The notes beneath the pieces were generated by a model, which did not search any database, was not told the origin of the DNA, and saw only the letters and a list, made by a program, of their open reading frames with translations. Shown here one piece after another: positions 1 through 7,907 of a DNA stretch of 64,000 nt. The position numbers and the translations under genes were made by a program. Position 1 is the stretch's first letter, and the number at the start of each line of letters is the position of its first letter. Source of the DNA: Veillonellaceae bacterium (GTDB taxonomy: Bacteria; Bacillota_C; Negativicutes; UBA1444); assembly GCA_012798135.1 (NCBI GenBank), contig JAAZNU010000002.1, positions 124,001-188,000 of the forward strand, given 5' to 3'.

Positions 1-623
1 AAGACCGGCCGATGCTGACCGCCTTCATCATCGACGGCGACAGCGAAGGGCATACCCCGGGCCGCAAAGAACACAAACTGGGCCTGCGCGGCTCGGTGAC
101 CGGCGACGTCGTCTGCAGCAACGTCAAAGTCGCTCCGGGACAGATGCTGTCCAAAGAAGGCGCCGGAGCCAAAATCGCCATGACCACGATCCAGGAAGTC
201 GGCCGGGCGGGCATGTCCGCCATCTGCGTCGGCATCCTGCGCGGCTGCATCGAAGAAGGCGTCAAATTCTCCAACGAACGGATCCTGTACGGAAAACCAC
301 TCAACAAACTGCAAGCGATCCAGTTCCTGATCGCCGAAAACCGGGTGGAATATGAAGCGGCGAAACTCCTGACCTACCGCGCGGCCGGCATGAAAGACGC
401 GGGAATGCCTTGCGCCACCGAATTCGCCATTGCCAAATACTATGCCACCGAAGCCGCGGTGCGCAGCGCCAAACGGACCATGGACTCCATGGGCGGGTAC
501 GGCATCGTCAACGAATACCCGGTCGGCCGGTTCCTGCGGGATGCCCTGGCCTCGATTCCTTCGGGCGGAACCTCGCAAGTGCAGCTGCTGATCACTGCCG
601 GCGCCACCATCAGCGGGAAGTGA
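1..623 (+). CDS. Acyl-CoA dehydrogenase, C-terminal part (5' end outside window)
   Basis: The reading frame is already open at the left edge, so only about 207 C-terminal residues are visible. They match the C-terminal helical domain of the acyl-CoA dehydrogenase flavoprotein family: a helix with the QEVGRAG signature, the RILYGKPL segment, and the closing GGYGIVNEYPVGRFLRD motif. The family oxidises or reduces the alpha-beta bond of acyl-CoA thioesters using FAD and hands electrons to Etf, whose two genes follow 6 bp downstream in the same direction. Odd point: where short-chain members have the catalytic glutamate (YEGT), this protein reads SGGTS, so that base is glycine; the alternative glutamate position used by isovaleryl-CoA dehydrogenase also appears to be glycine (in QEVGR). 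The substrate is unknown; an enoyl-CoA reductase role is possible. Confidence 0.88.
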   Translation, partial: DRPMLTAFIIDGDSEGHTPGRKEHKLGLRGSVTGDVVCSNVKVAPGQMLSKEGAGAKIAMTTIQEVGRAGMSAICVGILRGCIEEGVKFSNERILYGKPLNKLQAIQFLIAENRVEYEAAKLLTYRAAGMKDAGMPCATEFAIAKYYATEAAVRSAKRTMDSMGGYGIVNEYPVGRFLRDALASIPSGGTSQVQLLITAGATISGK

Positions 624-629
624 TCCGGC

Positions 630-1469
630 ATGGGTTTGTCAATCGCGGTGTGCATCAAACCGGTTCCTGATCCGGCGCATTACGACAAGATCCGAATCGA
701 TCCCGTGCGCAAAACAGTCGTGCGGGAAGGAATCCCGACAATCATCAATCCCAGCGACAAACACGCGATCGAGGCGGCGCTGCAGCTTCGGGGAGAAGGT
801 GACACCGTCACCGTCATCACCATGGCGCCGCCCAATGCGGAAGAAACCCTCCGGGATGCTCTGGCGATGGGCGCCGATGCGGCGATCCTGTTGACGGACC
901 GCGCCTTCGCCGGCGCCGACACCTGGGCCACCTCCTATACCCTGGCGGCGGGGCTGAAAAAAGCCGGCGGGTTCGACATCGTCGTCACCGGCACCGAAAG
1001 CGCCGACGGGGCCACGACCCAAGTGCCGGCCCAACTGGCCGAGTGGCTGGGATGGCCGCACCTGTGGAATGCGGTAAGCTTTGAAAAAGTCAGTGGGGAA
1101 TCGCTGAAAGTTCGGACCAAGGCGGAAAACGAATGGTCGGACTATCAGATCGGCCTGCCCTGTCTGCTGGCGGTCTCGAGGGAAGCCAACAAACCGCGGC
1201 TGACCAGCCTGATGGGCGTGATGAAAGCCAAAAAGAAACCGTTGACCGTGTGGACCCGCGCCGACCTCGACGTCGAAGACGGGGCGCTCGGGATTGGCGG
1301 GTCTCCGACACAGCCCGGGGCCATTTTCGAACCGGAAATGGGGCGAAAAGGCATCGTGCTGACGGGTGATGCCGAAGAAATCGTGAACGTCCTGGTGGAA
1401 AAGCTGCGGGAAGCTGGACTTTCCATTGAAACCGGGGACGTGTGCGGACTGGGAGGAGGAAGCGTGTGA
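630..1469 (+). CDS. etfB: Electron transfer flavoprotein, beta subunit
   Basis: A 279-residue protein with the EtfB layout: N-terminal CIKPVPDP strand and loop, an INPSDKHAIEAAL region, the MGADAAILL nucleotide-binding stretch, and TGTESADGATTQVPAQLAEWLG, followed by the LPCLLAVSREANKPR segment typical of the family. EtfB pairs with EtfA in the cytoplasm to carry electrons to or from acyl-CoA dehydrogenases. It starts 6 bp after the dehydrogenase gene and its last codons overlap the start of etfA (GTGTGA), so the three genes form one translationally coupled unit. Whether this Etf is electron-bifurcating (NADH to ferredoxin plus acyl-CoA) or a simple carrier cannot be settled by eye. Confidence 0.93.
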   Translation: MGLSIAVCIKPVPDPAHYDKIRIDPVRKTVVREGIPTIINPSDKHAIEAALQLRGEGDTVTVITMAPPNAEETLRDALAMGADAAILLTDRAFAGADTWATSYTLAAGLKKAGGFDIVVTGTESADGATTQVPAQLAEWLGWPHLWNAVSFEKVSGESLKVRTKAENEWSDYQIGLPCLLAVSREANKPRLTSLMGVMKAKKKPLTVWTRADLDVEDGALGIGGSPTQPGAIFEPEMGRKGIVLTGDAEEIVNVLVEKLREAGLSIETGDVCGLGGGSV

Positions 1470-2506
1470 AAACGACCAATCCTGCCGAGTGGAAAGGCAT
1501 CCTGGTAGTCGGGGAAATCAACAACTGCCGGGTGCAGCCGGTGACACTTGAACTGATCGGCAAGGCGCGGGAACTGAAGGCGTCTTGCCCGGCCGTGGGC
1601 GACACGGCCGTCGTACTGATCGGCAGCGGCCTGGAGAGCGCCGCCGCCGAAGTGGCAAGTTCCGGCGTGGACGAAGCGATTCTGGTGGATCATGCCGAAA
1701 CCGCCCTGTTCAACAACGATCTGTACGCCGCCGTACTGCAGGAACTCATCACGGCCAGAAAACCATCGGTGGTGCTATTCCCGGCGACGGCGCGAATGCA
1801 GGATCTGGCCTCCATGCTGGGAATCCGGGTCGATACCGGGGTGGCGGCGCACTGTGTCGACGTACGAATCAACGAAAAAGCGGAGATCCTGGCCGTGGTA
1901 CCGGCGTTTGGCGGCAAAGTGCTGGGCGACATTTTGTGCCCGGGACACCGGCCGCAGATGGCCACCGTCAAGCCGGGAGTGTTTCGGGCGAGCCTGGCGG
2001 AGACGGCATCAAAAGCGAAAGTCACCGCCTTTGATGCCGCGGTGGTCTTGCAGGCGAAGAAGAAAACATCCCGACTCCTCGCCCTGGATAACTCCGTCTG
2101 CGCCATGCCGGCGGGAATCCCGGTCGAAGCGGCGCCGGTTGTGGTTTGCGGCGGCTGGGGGATGGGGTCCAGGGAGAACTGGCAACTGCTCGAAGAATTG
2201 GCGGCGTTGCTCGGCGGCGCTGTCGGCTGCACCCGTCCGGCGGTGGATGAAGGATGGGTGGAGGGGGAAAGCCGGATGATCGGGACCAGCGGCAAGATTG
2301 TGCGTCCCAAGGTGTACATCGGCGCCGCCCTGTCCGGATCTTCGCATCATGTGTGCGGCATGAAGGATTCGGGCCTGATCATCAGCATCAACAGCGATGA
2401 AAAGGCGCCGATTTTCGAAGTATCCGACATTCGGGTCGTGGGCGATGCCAAGCAAATCCTGAGCGGACTGATTGAGAAGATTCGTCGGATCCGCAGCGGA
2501 AAGTAA
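1466..2506 (+). CDS. etfA: Electron transfer flavoprotein, alpha subunit
   Basis: I place the start at GTG 1466, which has GGGAGGAGGA five bases upstream and overlaps the etfB stop; an upstream in-frame GTG at 1442 would sit inside etfB without a clear ribosome site. The 346-residue product has the N-terminal Etf fold (ILVVGEINNCRVQPVTLEL) and the C-terminal FAD-binding domain: GGWGMGSRENWQ, GGAVGCTRPAVDEGW, IGTSGKIVRPKVYIG, ALSGSSHHVCGMKDS and INSDEKAPIFEVSD. It binds FAD and, with EtfB, exchanges electrons with the adjacent acyl-CoA dehydrogenase. There is no N-terminal ferredoxin domain, unlike some bifurcating EtfA proteins of anaerobes. A terminator follows directly. Confidence 0.93.
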   Translation: MKTTNPAEWKGILVVGEINNCRVQPVTLELIGKARELKASCPAVGDTAVVLIGSGLESAAAEVASSGVDEAILVDHAETALFNNDLYAAVLQELITARKPSVVLFPATARMQDLASMLGIRVDTGVAAHCVDVRINEKAEILAVVPAFGGKVLGDILCPGHRPQMATVKPGVFRASLAETASKAKVTAFDAAVVLQAKKKTSRLLALDNSVCAMPAGIPVEAAPVVVCGGWGMGSRENWQLLEELAALLGGAVGCTRPAVDEGWVEGESRMIGTSGKIVRPKVYIGAALSGSSHHVCGMKDSGLIISINSDEKAPIFEVSDIRVVGDAKQILSGLIEKIRRIRSGK

Positions 2507-2530
2507 AGGACAGGTCGCCAACCCGACAGA

Positions 2531-2572
2531 AAAAACCGAAGCTGAGGATTCGTCCCCGGCTTCGGTTTTCTT
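2531..2572 (+). terminator. Intrinsic terminator after etfA
   Basis: A perfect 11-bp stem (AAAACCGAAGC with GCTTCGGTTTT) encloses a 16-base loop, and the right arm ends in TTTTCTTTT. It lies 25 bp after the etfA stop and closes the dehydrogenase/Etf operon. Confidence 0.85.
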
Positions 2573-2581
2573 TTGCTGTCC

Positions 2582-2610
2582 TGGACTCTTGCCGCTAATT
2601 TTGCTATGAT
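2582..2610 (+). promoter_or_regulatory. Candidate sigma-A promoter for the DMT transporter
   Basis: TGGACT (4 of 6 against TTGACA), a 17-bp spacer and TATGAT (5 of 6). It sits just after the etfA terminator and would give a leader of about 110 nt before the transporter gene. Confidence 0.45.
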
Positions 2611-2724
2611 TGACAATAATCCGCGGTTACTCAAGTTTGCGCGCAATGGGGCAGCGCCATCACTGACAGTGTGACTTGCGAGACGCGGTTGGTGTGGGTA
2701 TGAATGTTACAAAGGGATGAAGCG

Positions 2725-3591
2725 ATGAAAAGATATTTGGGACCTTGTTATCTGGCCTTGGCGGCAAGCATTTGGGGTGGCGTGTATGTGGTCAGCAAGG
2801 TGGTTTTGTCGGTATTGCCGGCGCTGGAGCTGGTGTGGATTCGGTATGTAGTCGCACTTGCGGCTTTGGGAATCTTTGCGTGGGTCAACGGCGATTCTTG
2901 GCGAATTCCGCGAAAAACCGCGCCGTTGGTTGTTCTCATCGGCCTGATCGGTTATTTTGTTTCGATCTGGGCGCAGTTTGCCGGTACGCACTTATCTTCG
3001 GCGCAAATGGGATCGGTGATCACAGCGGCAACGCCGGCTTTTATGGTTTTGTTCGCCCGCTGGTTGCTCGGCGAACCCATCACTATGAAAAAAGCAATAT
3101 CGTTGTTGCTGGCAACCGCCGGGGTTTTATGCATTGTCGGTATTGAAGACCTGGGAGATGAAACGCGGCTGGGCGGGGCGATTTTGGGAGTTGCGGCTGT
3201 CACTTGGGCATTGATGTCGGTCCTGATAAAGAAAATACCCTCGGAATGTTCCTTGATCATTGTCACGACCTACGCCATCCTTGCGGCAACGGCGGCGATG
3301 ACGCCGTTGGCCTTGCAGCAGATGCGTCCGGAACATCTGGCTTTGATCTTGCGTCCGGACATCGGCGCCGGCATCCTATATATCGGTATTGTTTCCACAG
3401 CTGGCGCTTTTTATTTCTGGAACCGCGGGTTGCAACTGGTGGAGGCGGGAACCGGGGGGGTGTATTTTTTCTTTCAGCCCCTGGTGGGAACCTTGTTTGG
3501 CTGGCTATTTTTGGGTGAACAGGTGGGGTGGACGTTTTGGCTGGGGACAGCGTTGATCGTAACCGGGGTGTTATTGGTTATTCGAGAATAA
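2725..3591 (+). CDS. DMT superfamily (EamA) transporter
   Basis: A 288-residue integral membrane protein with about ten hydrophobic helices in two EamA halves. The first half carries the typical ASIWGGVYVVSKVVL opening helix and the THLSSAQMGSVI segment; the second has the AFYFWNRGLQLVEAG and GTLFGWLFLGEQVGW motifs found in drug/metabolite exporters. I start it at ATG 2725 because AAAGGGA lies 8 bp upstream; an in-frame ATG at 2704 would place that ribosome site inside the gene. The family exports metabolites or amino acids; the substrate cannot be inferred. It stands alone between two terminators, so it is probably monocistronic. Confidence 0.88.
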   Translation: MKRYLGPCYLALAASIWGGVYVVSKVVLSVLPALELVWIRYVVALAALGIFAWVNGDSWRIPRKTAPLVVLIGLIGYFVSIWAQFAGTHLSSAQMGSVITAATPAFMVLFARWLLGEPITMKKAISLLLATAGVLCIVGIEDLGDETRLGGAILGVAAVTWALMSVLIKKIPSECSLIIVTTYAILAATAAMTPLALQQMRPEHLALILRPDIGAGILYIGIVSTAGAFYFWNRGLQLVEAGTGGVYFFFQPLVGTLFGWLFLGEQVGWTFWLGTALIVTGVLLVIRE

Positions 3592-3634
3592 TGTTCATAT
3601 GATTGTCGGAACCCCTATGACGGATATTTTGAAT

Positions 3635-3684
3635 ACGGAATGGAGGTCGTGCGCCAAAAATGGTACGCACTCCGTTCTTTTTTT
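3635..3684 (+). terminator. Intrinsic terminator after the DMT transporter
   Basis: Imperfect inverted repeat (GGAATGGAGGTCGTGCG against CGCACTCCGTTC) with an AT-rich loop, followed by a run of seven T residues. It lies about 45 bp after the DMT stop codon. Confidence 0.7.
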
Positions 3685-3759
3685 ATGCTGTATTTGTAAG
3701 CAACAAAAGTTGGTAAAGAATTCGAAGACGCCGAGTTGCTACGAAACAACGGAAGTAGA

Positions 3760-3774
3760 TGATAATTAATTTCA
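3760..3774 (+). promoter_or_regulatory. Fur-box-like operator upstream of feoA
   Basis: TGATAATTAATTTCA matches the 7-1-7 Fur box TGATAAT-N-ATTATCA at 12 of 14 positions (left half perfect). It ends 7 bp before the -35 hexamer of the feoAB promoter, a suitable place for iron-dependent repression by Fur. Recognised by eye only. Confidence 0.5.
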
Positions 3775-3781
3775 CTTTACG

Positions 3782-3810
3782 TTGACATTAAAACAATTTT
3801 ACGCTACCAT
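3782..3810 (+). promoter_or_regulatory. Sigma-A promoter of feoAB
   Basis: TTGACA, a 17-bp spacer and TACCAT. Transcription would start near 3817, about 44 nt before the GTG start chosen for feoA. This argues against the in-frame ATG at 3819 as start, since it would be nearly leaderless. Confidence 0.7.
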
Positions 3811-3860
3811 TTAATCAAATGAAAAAAAATATCAATAAACGAAAGAATAGAGGCGGTAGC

Positions 3861-4103
3861 GTGGAAAAAACACTCGATACCCTAGGACCCGGCGAAGCTG
3901 GCGTCATTAGTAGGGTTAACGGCGCCGGGCCGGTAAAACGACGAATCGTGGATATGGGGCTGGTTACTGGAACGCAGGTAAGTGTTTTGAAACTGGCGCC
4001 GTTGGGCGATCCGATGGAGATAAAAGTGAAAAATTTTAATTTGTCGCTGCGAAAGGCGGAAGCAGCCGCCATAGAAGTGCATCCTAGGGGAGGAAAAGTT
4101 TGA
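3861..4103 (+). CDS. feoA: Ferrous iron transport protein A
   Basis: A small SH3-like cytoplasmic protein, 80 residues from GTG 3861, the usual FeoA size. It contains GEAGVISRVNGAGPVKRRIVDMGLVTGTQVSVLKLAPLGDPMEIK as a continuous FeoA-domain pattern (R-R-I-x-D-M-G-L-x-x-G and GDP-M-E). The start is supported by AGAGGCGG upstream and by the promoter position. FeoA assists the FeoB iron permease, probably by modulating its G domain. Its TGA stop overlaps the feoB ATG by one base, so the pair is translationally coupled. The upstream Fur-like site suggests iron repression. Confidence 0.88.
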   Translation: MEKTLDTLGPGEAGVISRVNGAGPVKRRIVDMGLVTGTQVSVLKLAPLGDPMEIKVKNFNLSLRKAEAAAIEVHPRGGKV

Positions 4104-6250
4104 TGTCAACGGCTTGCGTGACTGTAGCCCTTGCCGGAAACCCTAATTCCGGCAAGACCACGATTTTTAACAATATTACCGGCGCCCGGCAACATGTGGG
4201 CAATTACCCGGGCGTGACCGTCGAGAGACGAGAGGGCTTTCGACGCTTCCAGGGGCAGGATATGGTGGTTATCGATTTACCCGGAACATACAGCCTGACG
4301 GCTAACTCAATGGACGAAGTAGTGGCCCGGAACGTTATCATTGATGAACAACCGGATCTGATTGTCAACATTCTGGATGCCGCCAATCTGGAACGTAATC
4401 TGTATCTGGCTGTTCAATTATTGGAATTGGAACGGCCGATGGTTTTGGCGCTGAATATGACGGATGTAGCGGAGCAGGCCGGGATCATGCTGGATGAAAA
4501 GGCCTTGCAGCGCCGTTTTGACATTCCGGTAGTTGGTCTGGTGGGTAACCGCAACCAGGGAACGGATAAGCTTTTGCAGGCCGTTATCGACGCTTCCGCC
4601 CGTCATGAGTACAAATCTTTCGCCATTAATTATGGAACAAAGATCGAGGCGGCGATTCACCAAACGATAGAGTCGCTTACGGGGATCGACGGTCTCAAAT
4701 ACCCATTGCGTTGGTTGGCCATCAAACTATTGGAAAATGATGCCGATATCCGCCGGACAATTGGTGAAATGCCGGTCGGAACCTCGGTGTTAGCGGCAGT
4801 GGATGCCAGCCGCAATAAAACGATGGTGATGATTGGTGAAGACTTGGAAATTGCCATTGCGGAAAAACGTTATCAATATGTCGGCGAGGTTTACAGGGGT
4901 TTTGTGGATTCCCACGCTCAAGTTGCTGAGAGCCGTTCGGATCGTATCGACCGGCTTTTGACGCATCGTGTCTTAGGATTACCGATATTCTTTGGTATCA
5001 TGTGGGTTTTGTTCAATGTTGTGTTTAAGGTGGGAGAGATTCCGCAGGGCTGGCTCGAAGAAGGCGTGAAATGGTTTGGGACGACGGTAGCGGCGAATAT
5101 GGCTGAAGGGGAACTGCGCTCACTGGTGGTTGATGGTATGATTGGCGGAGTTGGTAGCGTTATCACCTTTTTGCCGAGTATCCTGCTATTGTTCTTTGGC
5201 ATAGCGCTGCTGGAAGATACAGGATATATGGCGCGGGCGGCTTTTGTGATGGATCGGGTTATGCGGGCGGTGGGGCTGCATGGAAAATCGTTTATCCCCC
5301 TGCTGCTCGGATTTGGCTGCAGCGTACCGGCGGTTATGGGAACGAGAACTCTGGAAAATCGTGGCGACCGCATGGTTACGATTCTAGTTGCGCCGCTGAT
5401 GAGTTGTAGCGCTCGCCTGCCGGTTTATACATTAATGATTGCGGCCTTTTTCCCGGAAAGAATGGCAGGCAGTGTGCTGTTCGGTGTCTACTTACTGGGA
5501 ATCGTATTGGCAATTTTGATGTCGTTGATATTTCGCAAGTGGCTTTTTGACGGAACGACCGAGCCTTTCATCATGGAGATGCCGGCTTACCACTTGCCGA
5601 CGCTGCGCAGCATCATGCTCCATATGTGGGAACGCAGTGTGCTGTACCTTAAAAAAGCCGGAACACTCATTTTGACCGCATCCATTCTGATCTGGTTTTT
5701 GACGAACTATCCGGCGGAAGTACAGTATGCCAAAGATTACGAAGCAGCAAAAGCAAACATTACCGAACGGTATGACGCGGAATTCGCCAAACCGCTGCTG
5801 GGCCAGATAGAAAAAGAACAAGCGGCGGAAAAAATTGGCCTTAGTTATGCGGGAAGGTTCGGCAAAGCAATCGAACCGATCATCAAGCCGCTGGGGTTTG
5901 ACTGGAAAATGGGTGTGGGTCTGGTTTCGGCGGTTGCTGCCAAGGAAGTACTGGTCAGCACGTTGGCCACGATTTACAGCGTCGGTGATGTTGAAGAGGA
6001 TTCACAGCCCTTGCAGCAAACACTCGCTGCAGACCCGACATTTAGCCCGCTGGTTGCTTTGAGCCTGATGGTGTTCACGCTGCTGTATTCGCCCTGCCTT
6101 TCAGTTCTGGCAGTAATCCGGCGCGAAACGAATTCGTGGAAATGGCCGGCGTTCAGTTTCGTGTATTCGACGGTTCTGGCCTGGGTTATGGCGTTCGTTG
6201 TATATCAAGGGGGATTGTTGCTTCAGCTTTGGTCGGCGGGTATGCGGTAA
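4103..6250 (+). CDS. feoB: Ferrous iron transporter FeoB
   Basis: A 715-residue GTP-dependent Fe2+ permease. The N-terminal G domain shows G1 (GNPNSGKTT, residues about 11-19), G3 (DLPGTYSL) and G4 (NMTD). A helical spacer of about 100 residues follows, then the polytopic membrane domain with the conserved GFGCSVPAVMGTR and LMSCSARLPVYTL segments carrying the core cysteines, and a late GVGLVSAVAAKEVLVSTL segment. The ATG at 4103 overlaps the feoA stop; GGGGAGG lies upstream. The length is slightly below E. coli FeoB and no separate FeoC gene follows. It imports ferrous iron across the inner membrane under anoxic conditions and fits the iron-rich hydrogenases elsewhere in the window. Confidence 0.95.
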   Translation: MSTACVTVALAGNPNSGKTTIFNNITGARQHVGNYPGVTVERREGFRRFQGQDMVVIDLPGTYSLTANSMDEVVARNVIIDEQPDLIVNILDAANLERNLYLAVQLLELERPMVLALNMTDVAEQAGIMLDEKALQRRFDIPVVGLVGNRNQGTDKLLQAVIDASARHEYKSFAINYGTKIEAAIHQTIESLTGIDGLKYPLRWLAIKLLENDADIRRTIGEMPVGTSVLAAVDASRNKTMVMIGEDLEIAIAEKRYQYVGEVYRGFVDSHAQVAESRSDRIDRLLTHRVLGLPIFFGIMWVLFNVVFKVGEIPQGWLEEGVKWFGTTVAANMAEGELRSLVVDGMIGGVGSVITFLPSILLLFFGIALLEDTGYMARAAFVMDRVMRAVGLHGKSFIPLLLGFGCSVPAVMGTRTLENRGDRMVTILVAPLMSCSARLPVYTLMIAAFFPERMAGSVLFGVYLLGIVLAILMSLIFRKWLFDGTTEPFIMEMPAYHLPTLRSIMLHMWERSVLYLKKAGTLILTASILIWFLTNYPAEVQYAKDYEAAKANITERYDAEFAKPLLGQIEKEQAAEKIGLSYAGRFGKAIEPIIKPLGFDWKMGVGLVSAVAAKEVLVSTLATIYSVGDVEEDSQPLQQTLAADPTFSPLVALSLMVFTLLYSPCLSVLAVIRRETNSWKWPAFSFVYSTVLAWVMAFVVYQGGLLLQLWSAGMR

Positions 6251-6259
6251 TAGAAAAGC

Positions 6260-6315
6260 AAGCGATGTAACAAACGGCGCGCCGAAAATCCGGCGCGCCG
6301 TTTGTTACATCGCTT
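6260..6315. terminator. Perfect 25-bp hairpin between convergent feoB and abgT-like genes
   Basis: Left arm 6260-6284 and right arm 6291-6315 are exact reverse complements over 25 bp with a 6-base loop (AAAATC). The arms include GGCGCGCC-rich cores and AT-rich ends. There is no long T run, but the position between convergent genes suggests a bidirectional terminator. Confidence 0.75.
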
Positions 6316-6332
6316 CAAGTTAGGGTTGACGA

Positions 6333-7904
6333 TTACAGGAATATTTTTGCTCCCGGACCCAACGGCCAGTTGAAAAAGATGAACATTAAAAACCACAACG
6401 TCCAGGAAGCGAGAAATGCGAATCCAAACGGCAACTGCATGGAAATCAGAGTACCCATGCCGATCTTGGTATCGCTTGAGTATTTTGTCATGATTCCCAG
6501 CATGACCGGCAGATAATAGTTCAACGGGGTTATACTATTGACGGAGCTCTCGCCGATGCGATAAGCAGCTTGGGTCAGCGCCGGTTCATATCCCAACAGG
6601 CCAAACATCGGCACAAATATCGGCGCCAAAATCAACCATTTAGCGGAGCCGCTGACGAGGAAGAGGTCGATGAAAGCACATAGAAGGATAAAAGCCAAGA
6701 TCATAGGGATGCCGGTAAAATCAAGTGATTTTAAGAAATCGGCGCCTTTGACCGCCAACACTGTAGCCAGGTTGCATTTATTAAACCAGGCGATGAATTG
6801 TGCGGCGGAAAAGGCGGTGACAATAAAACTCAAAACCCCCGCCAAGCCTTGCCCCATGAATTTACCGATATCCGATTCTTTGGCGATTACGCCCTTGCCA
6901 ATGCCAAACGCGGTGCCCACCGAAAAGAAGAAGAAGAACAAAATTGGGATGATCCCGGTTAAAAATGGGGACTTGGGAATCAGCGTGTGAGTCTTGGGGT
7001 CGCGGAGAAGACCGTTTTCCGGTATCATCAGGATCAGTAGCAGGATGATGTAAGCGATGGCCGCCCAGCCGGCGAATTTCAGACCGCGGTTTTCTTCCGG
7101 CGTCAGGGCGTGATCGCTCACGGACAATTCAGCGGCGGGAAGATAGGGATGCAATCTTTCCAGTCGCGGGGCAACGACTTTTTCTGCAACCAGCGTACCA
7201 ACCAAGGTGAGGACAATAACGGAAGAACTCATCAGGTAATAGTTGATGAGCGGATGGGACGGCGAAGAAGCCGTCTGGGGGATTGTCCCGATGGCGGATT
7301 GGGTAATTCCTGCCAATAAGGCATCCGTTCCCGCCGGCAGCAAATTGGCGCTAAAACCTGCCTGTGTTCCGGCAAAGGCAATGGACATGCCCAGCAAGGG
7401 GTTTTTACCCATGCTGGCAAACACAGCGGCGGCGGCAGCCGGAACAAACACTGTCGCGGCGTCGGAAGCAAGGTTGCCGTTGATGCCAAGCAGAAAAATG
7501 GTCGCCGAGATTGCCCAGGAAGGTACACCGAGCATGATTTTTCTCACGAAGGCGCTTACGAATCCGGTAGCCTCGGCCAGGCCCATGGCCAGCATCATGA
7601 CCACGACCAAACCTAATGGCGGAAAATCGATAAAATTCTTTACCATGTTGGAGAGAATATAACGAAATCCTTCGGCGCTTAAAAGGCTGGTAATCTTAAT
7701 GATAACCGGTTTGCCTCCCTTACCGAGGTACGAGGCGGAAACACCATCCAGGGCAAACGAGATGAATAATACCAGAATAGCCAACAGAGAAAATAGCATG
7801 AAGGGAGAGGGAAATTTGTTGCCGATAAATTCAATGATGTCAAGAAACTTTTGGAAAAAGCCTACTTTTGGTGCTGAGTCCGGATGATTGGCGGGGTTGC
7901 TCAT
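6333..7904 (-). CDS. AbgT family transporter
   Basis: A 523-residue membrane protein of the AbgT (p-aminobenzoyl-glutamate transporter/antimetabolite pump) family. Characteristic stretches are FPSPFMLFSLLAI near the N-terminus, the NGNLASDAATVFVPA segment, FAGTQAGFSANLLPAGTDALL, and INYYLMSSSVIV, with about a dozen hydrophobic helices overall. AAAGGAGG precedes the ATG at 7904. It lies 3 bp downstream of an M20 amidohydrolase gene in the same direction; the arrangement of an AbgT transporter with an M20 peptidase recalls E. coli abgABT, where a p-aminobenzoyl-glutamate import and cleavage function is known. Some relatives are sulfonamide exporters, so direction and substrate are uncertain. 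Confidence 0.9.
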   Translation of the reverse strand: MSNPANHPDSAPKVGFFQKFLDIIEFIGNKFPSPFMLFSLLAILVLFISFALDGVSASYLGKGGKPVIIKITSLLSAEGFRYILSNMVKNFIDFPPLGLVVVMMLAMGLAEATGFVSAFVRKIMLGVPSWAISATIFLLGINGNLASDAATVFVPAAAAAVFASMGKNPLLGMSIAFAGTQAGFSANLLPAGTDALLAGITQSAIGTIPQTASSPSHPLINYYLMSSSVIVLTLVGTLVAEKVVAPRLERLHPYLPAAELSVSDHALTPEENRGLKFAGWAAIAYIILLLILMIPENGLLRDPKTHTLIPKSPFLTGIIPILFFFFFSVGTAFGIGKGVIAKESDIGKFMGQGLAGVLSFIVTAFSAAQFIAWFNKCNLATVLAVKGADFLKSLDFTGIPMILAFILLCAFIDLFLVSGSAKWLILAPIFVPMFGLLGYEPALTQAAYRIGESSVNSITPLNYYLPVMLGIMTKYSSDTKIGMGTLISMQLPFGFAFLASWTLWFLMFIFFNWPLGPGAKIFL

Positions 7905-7907
7905 TTT

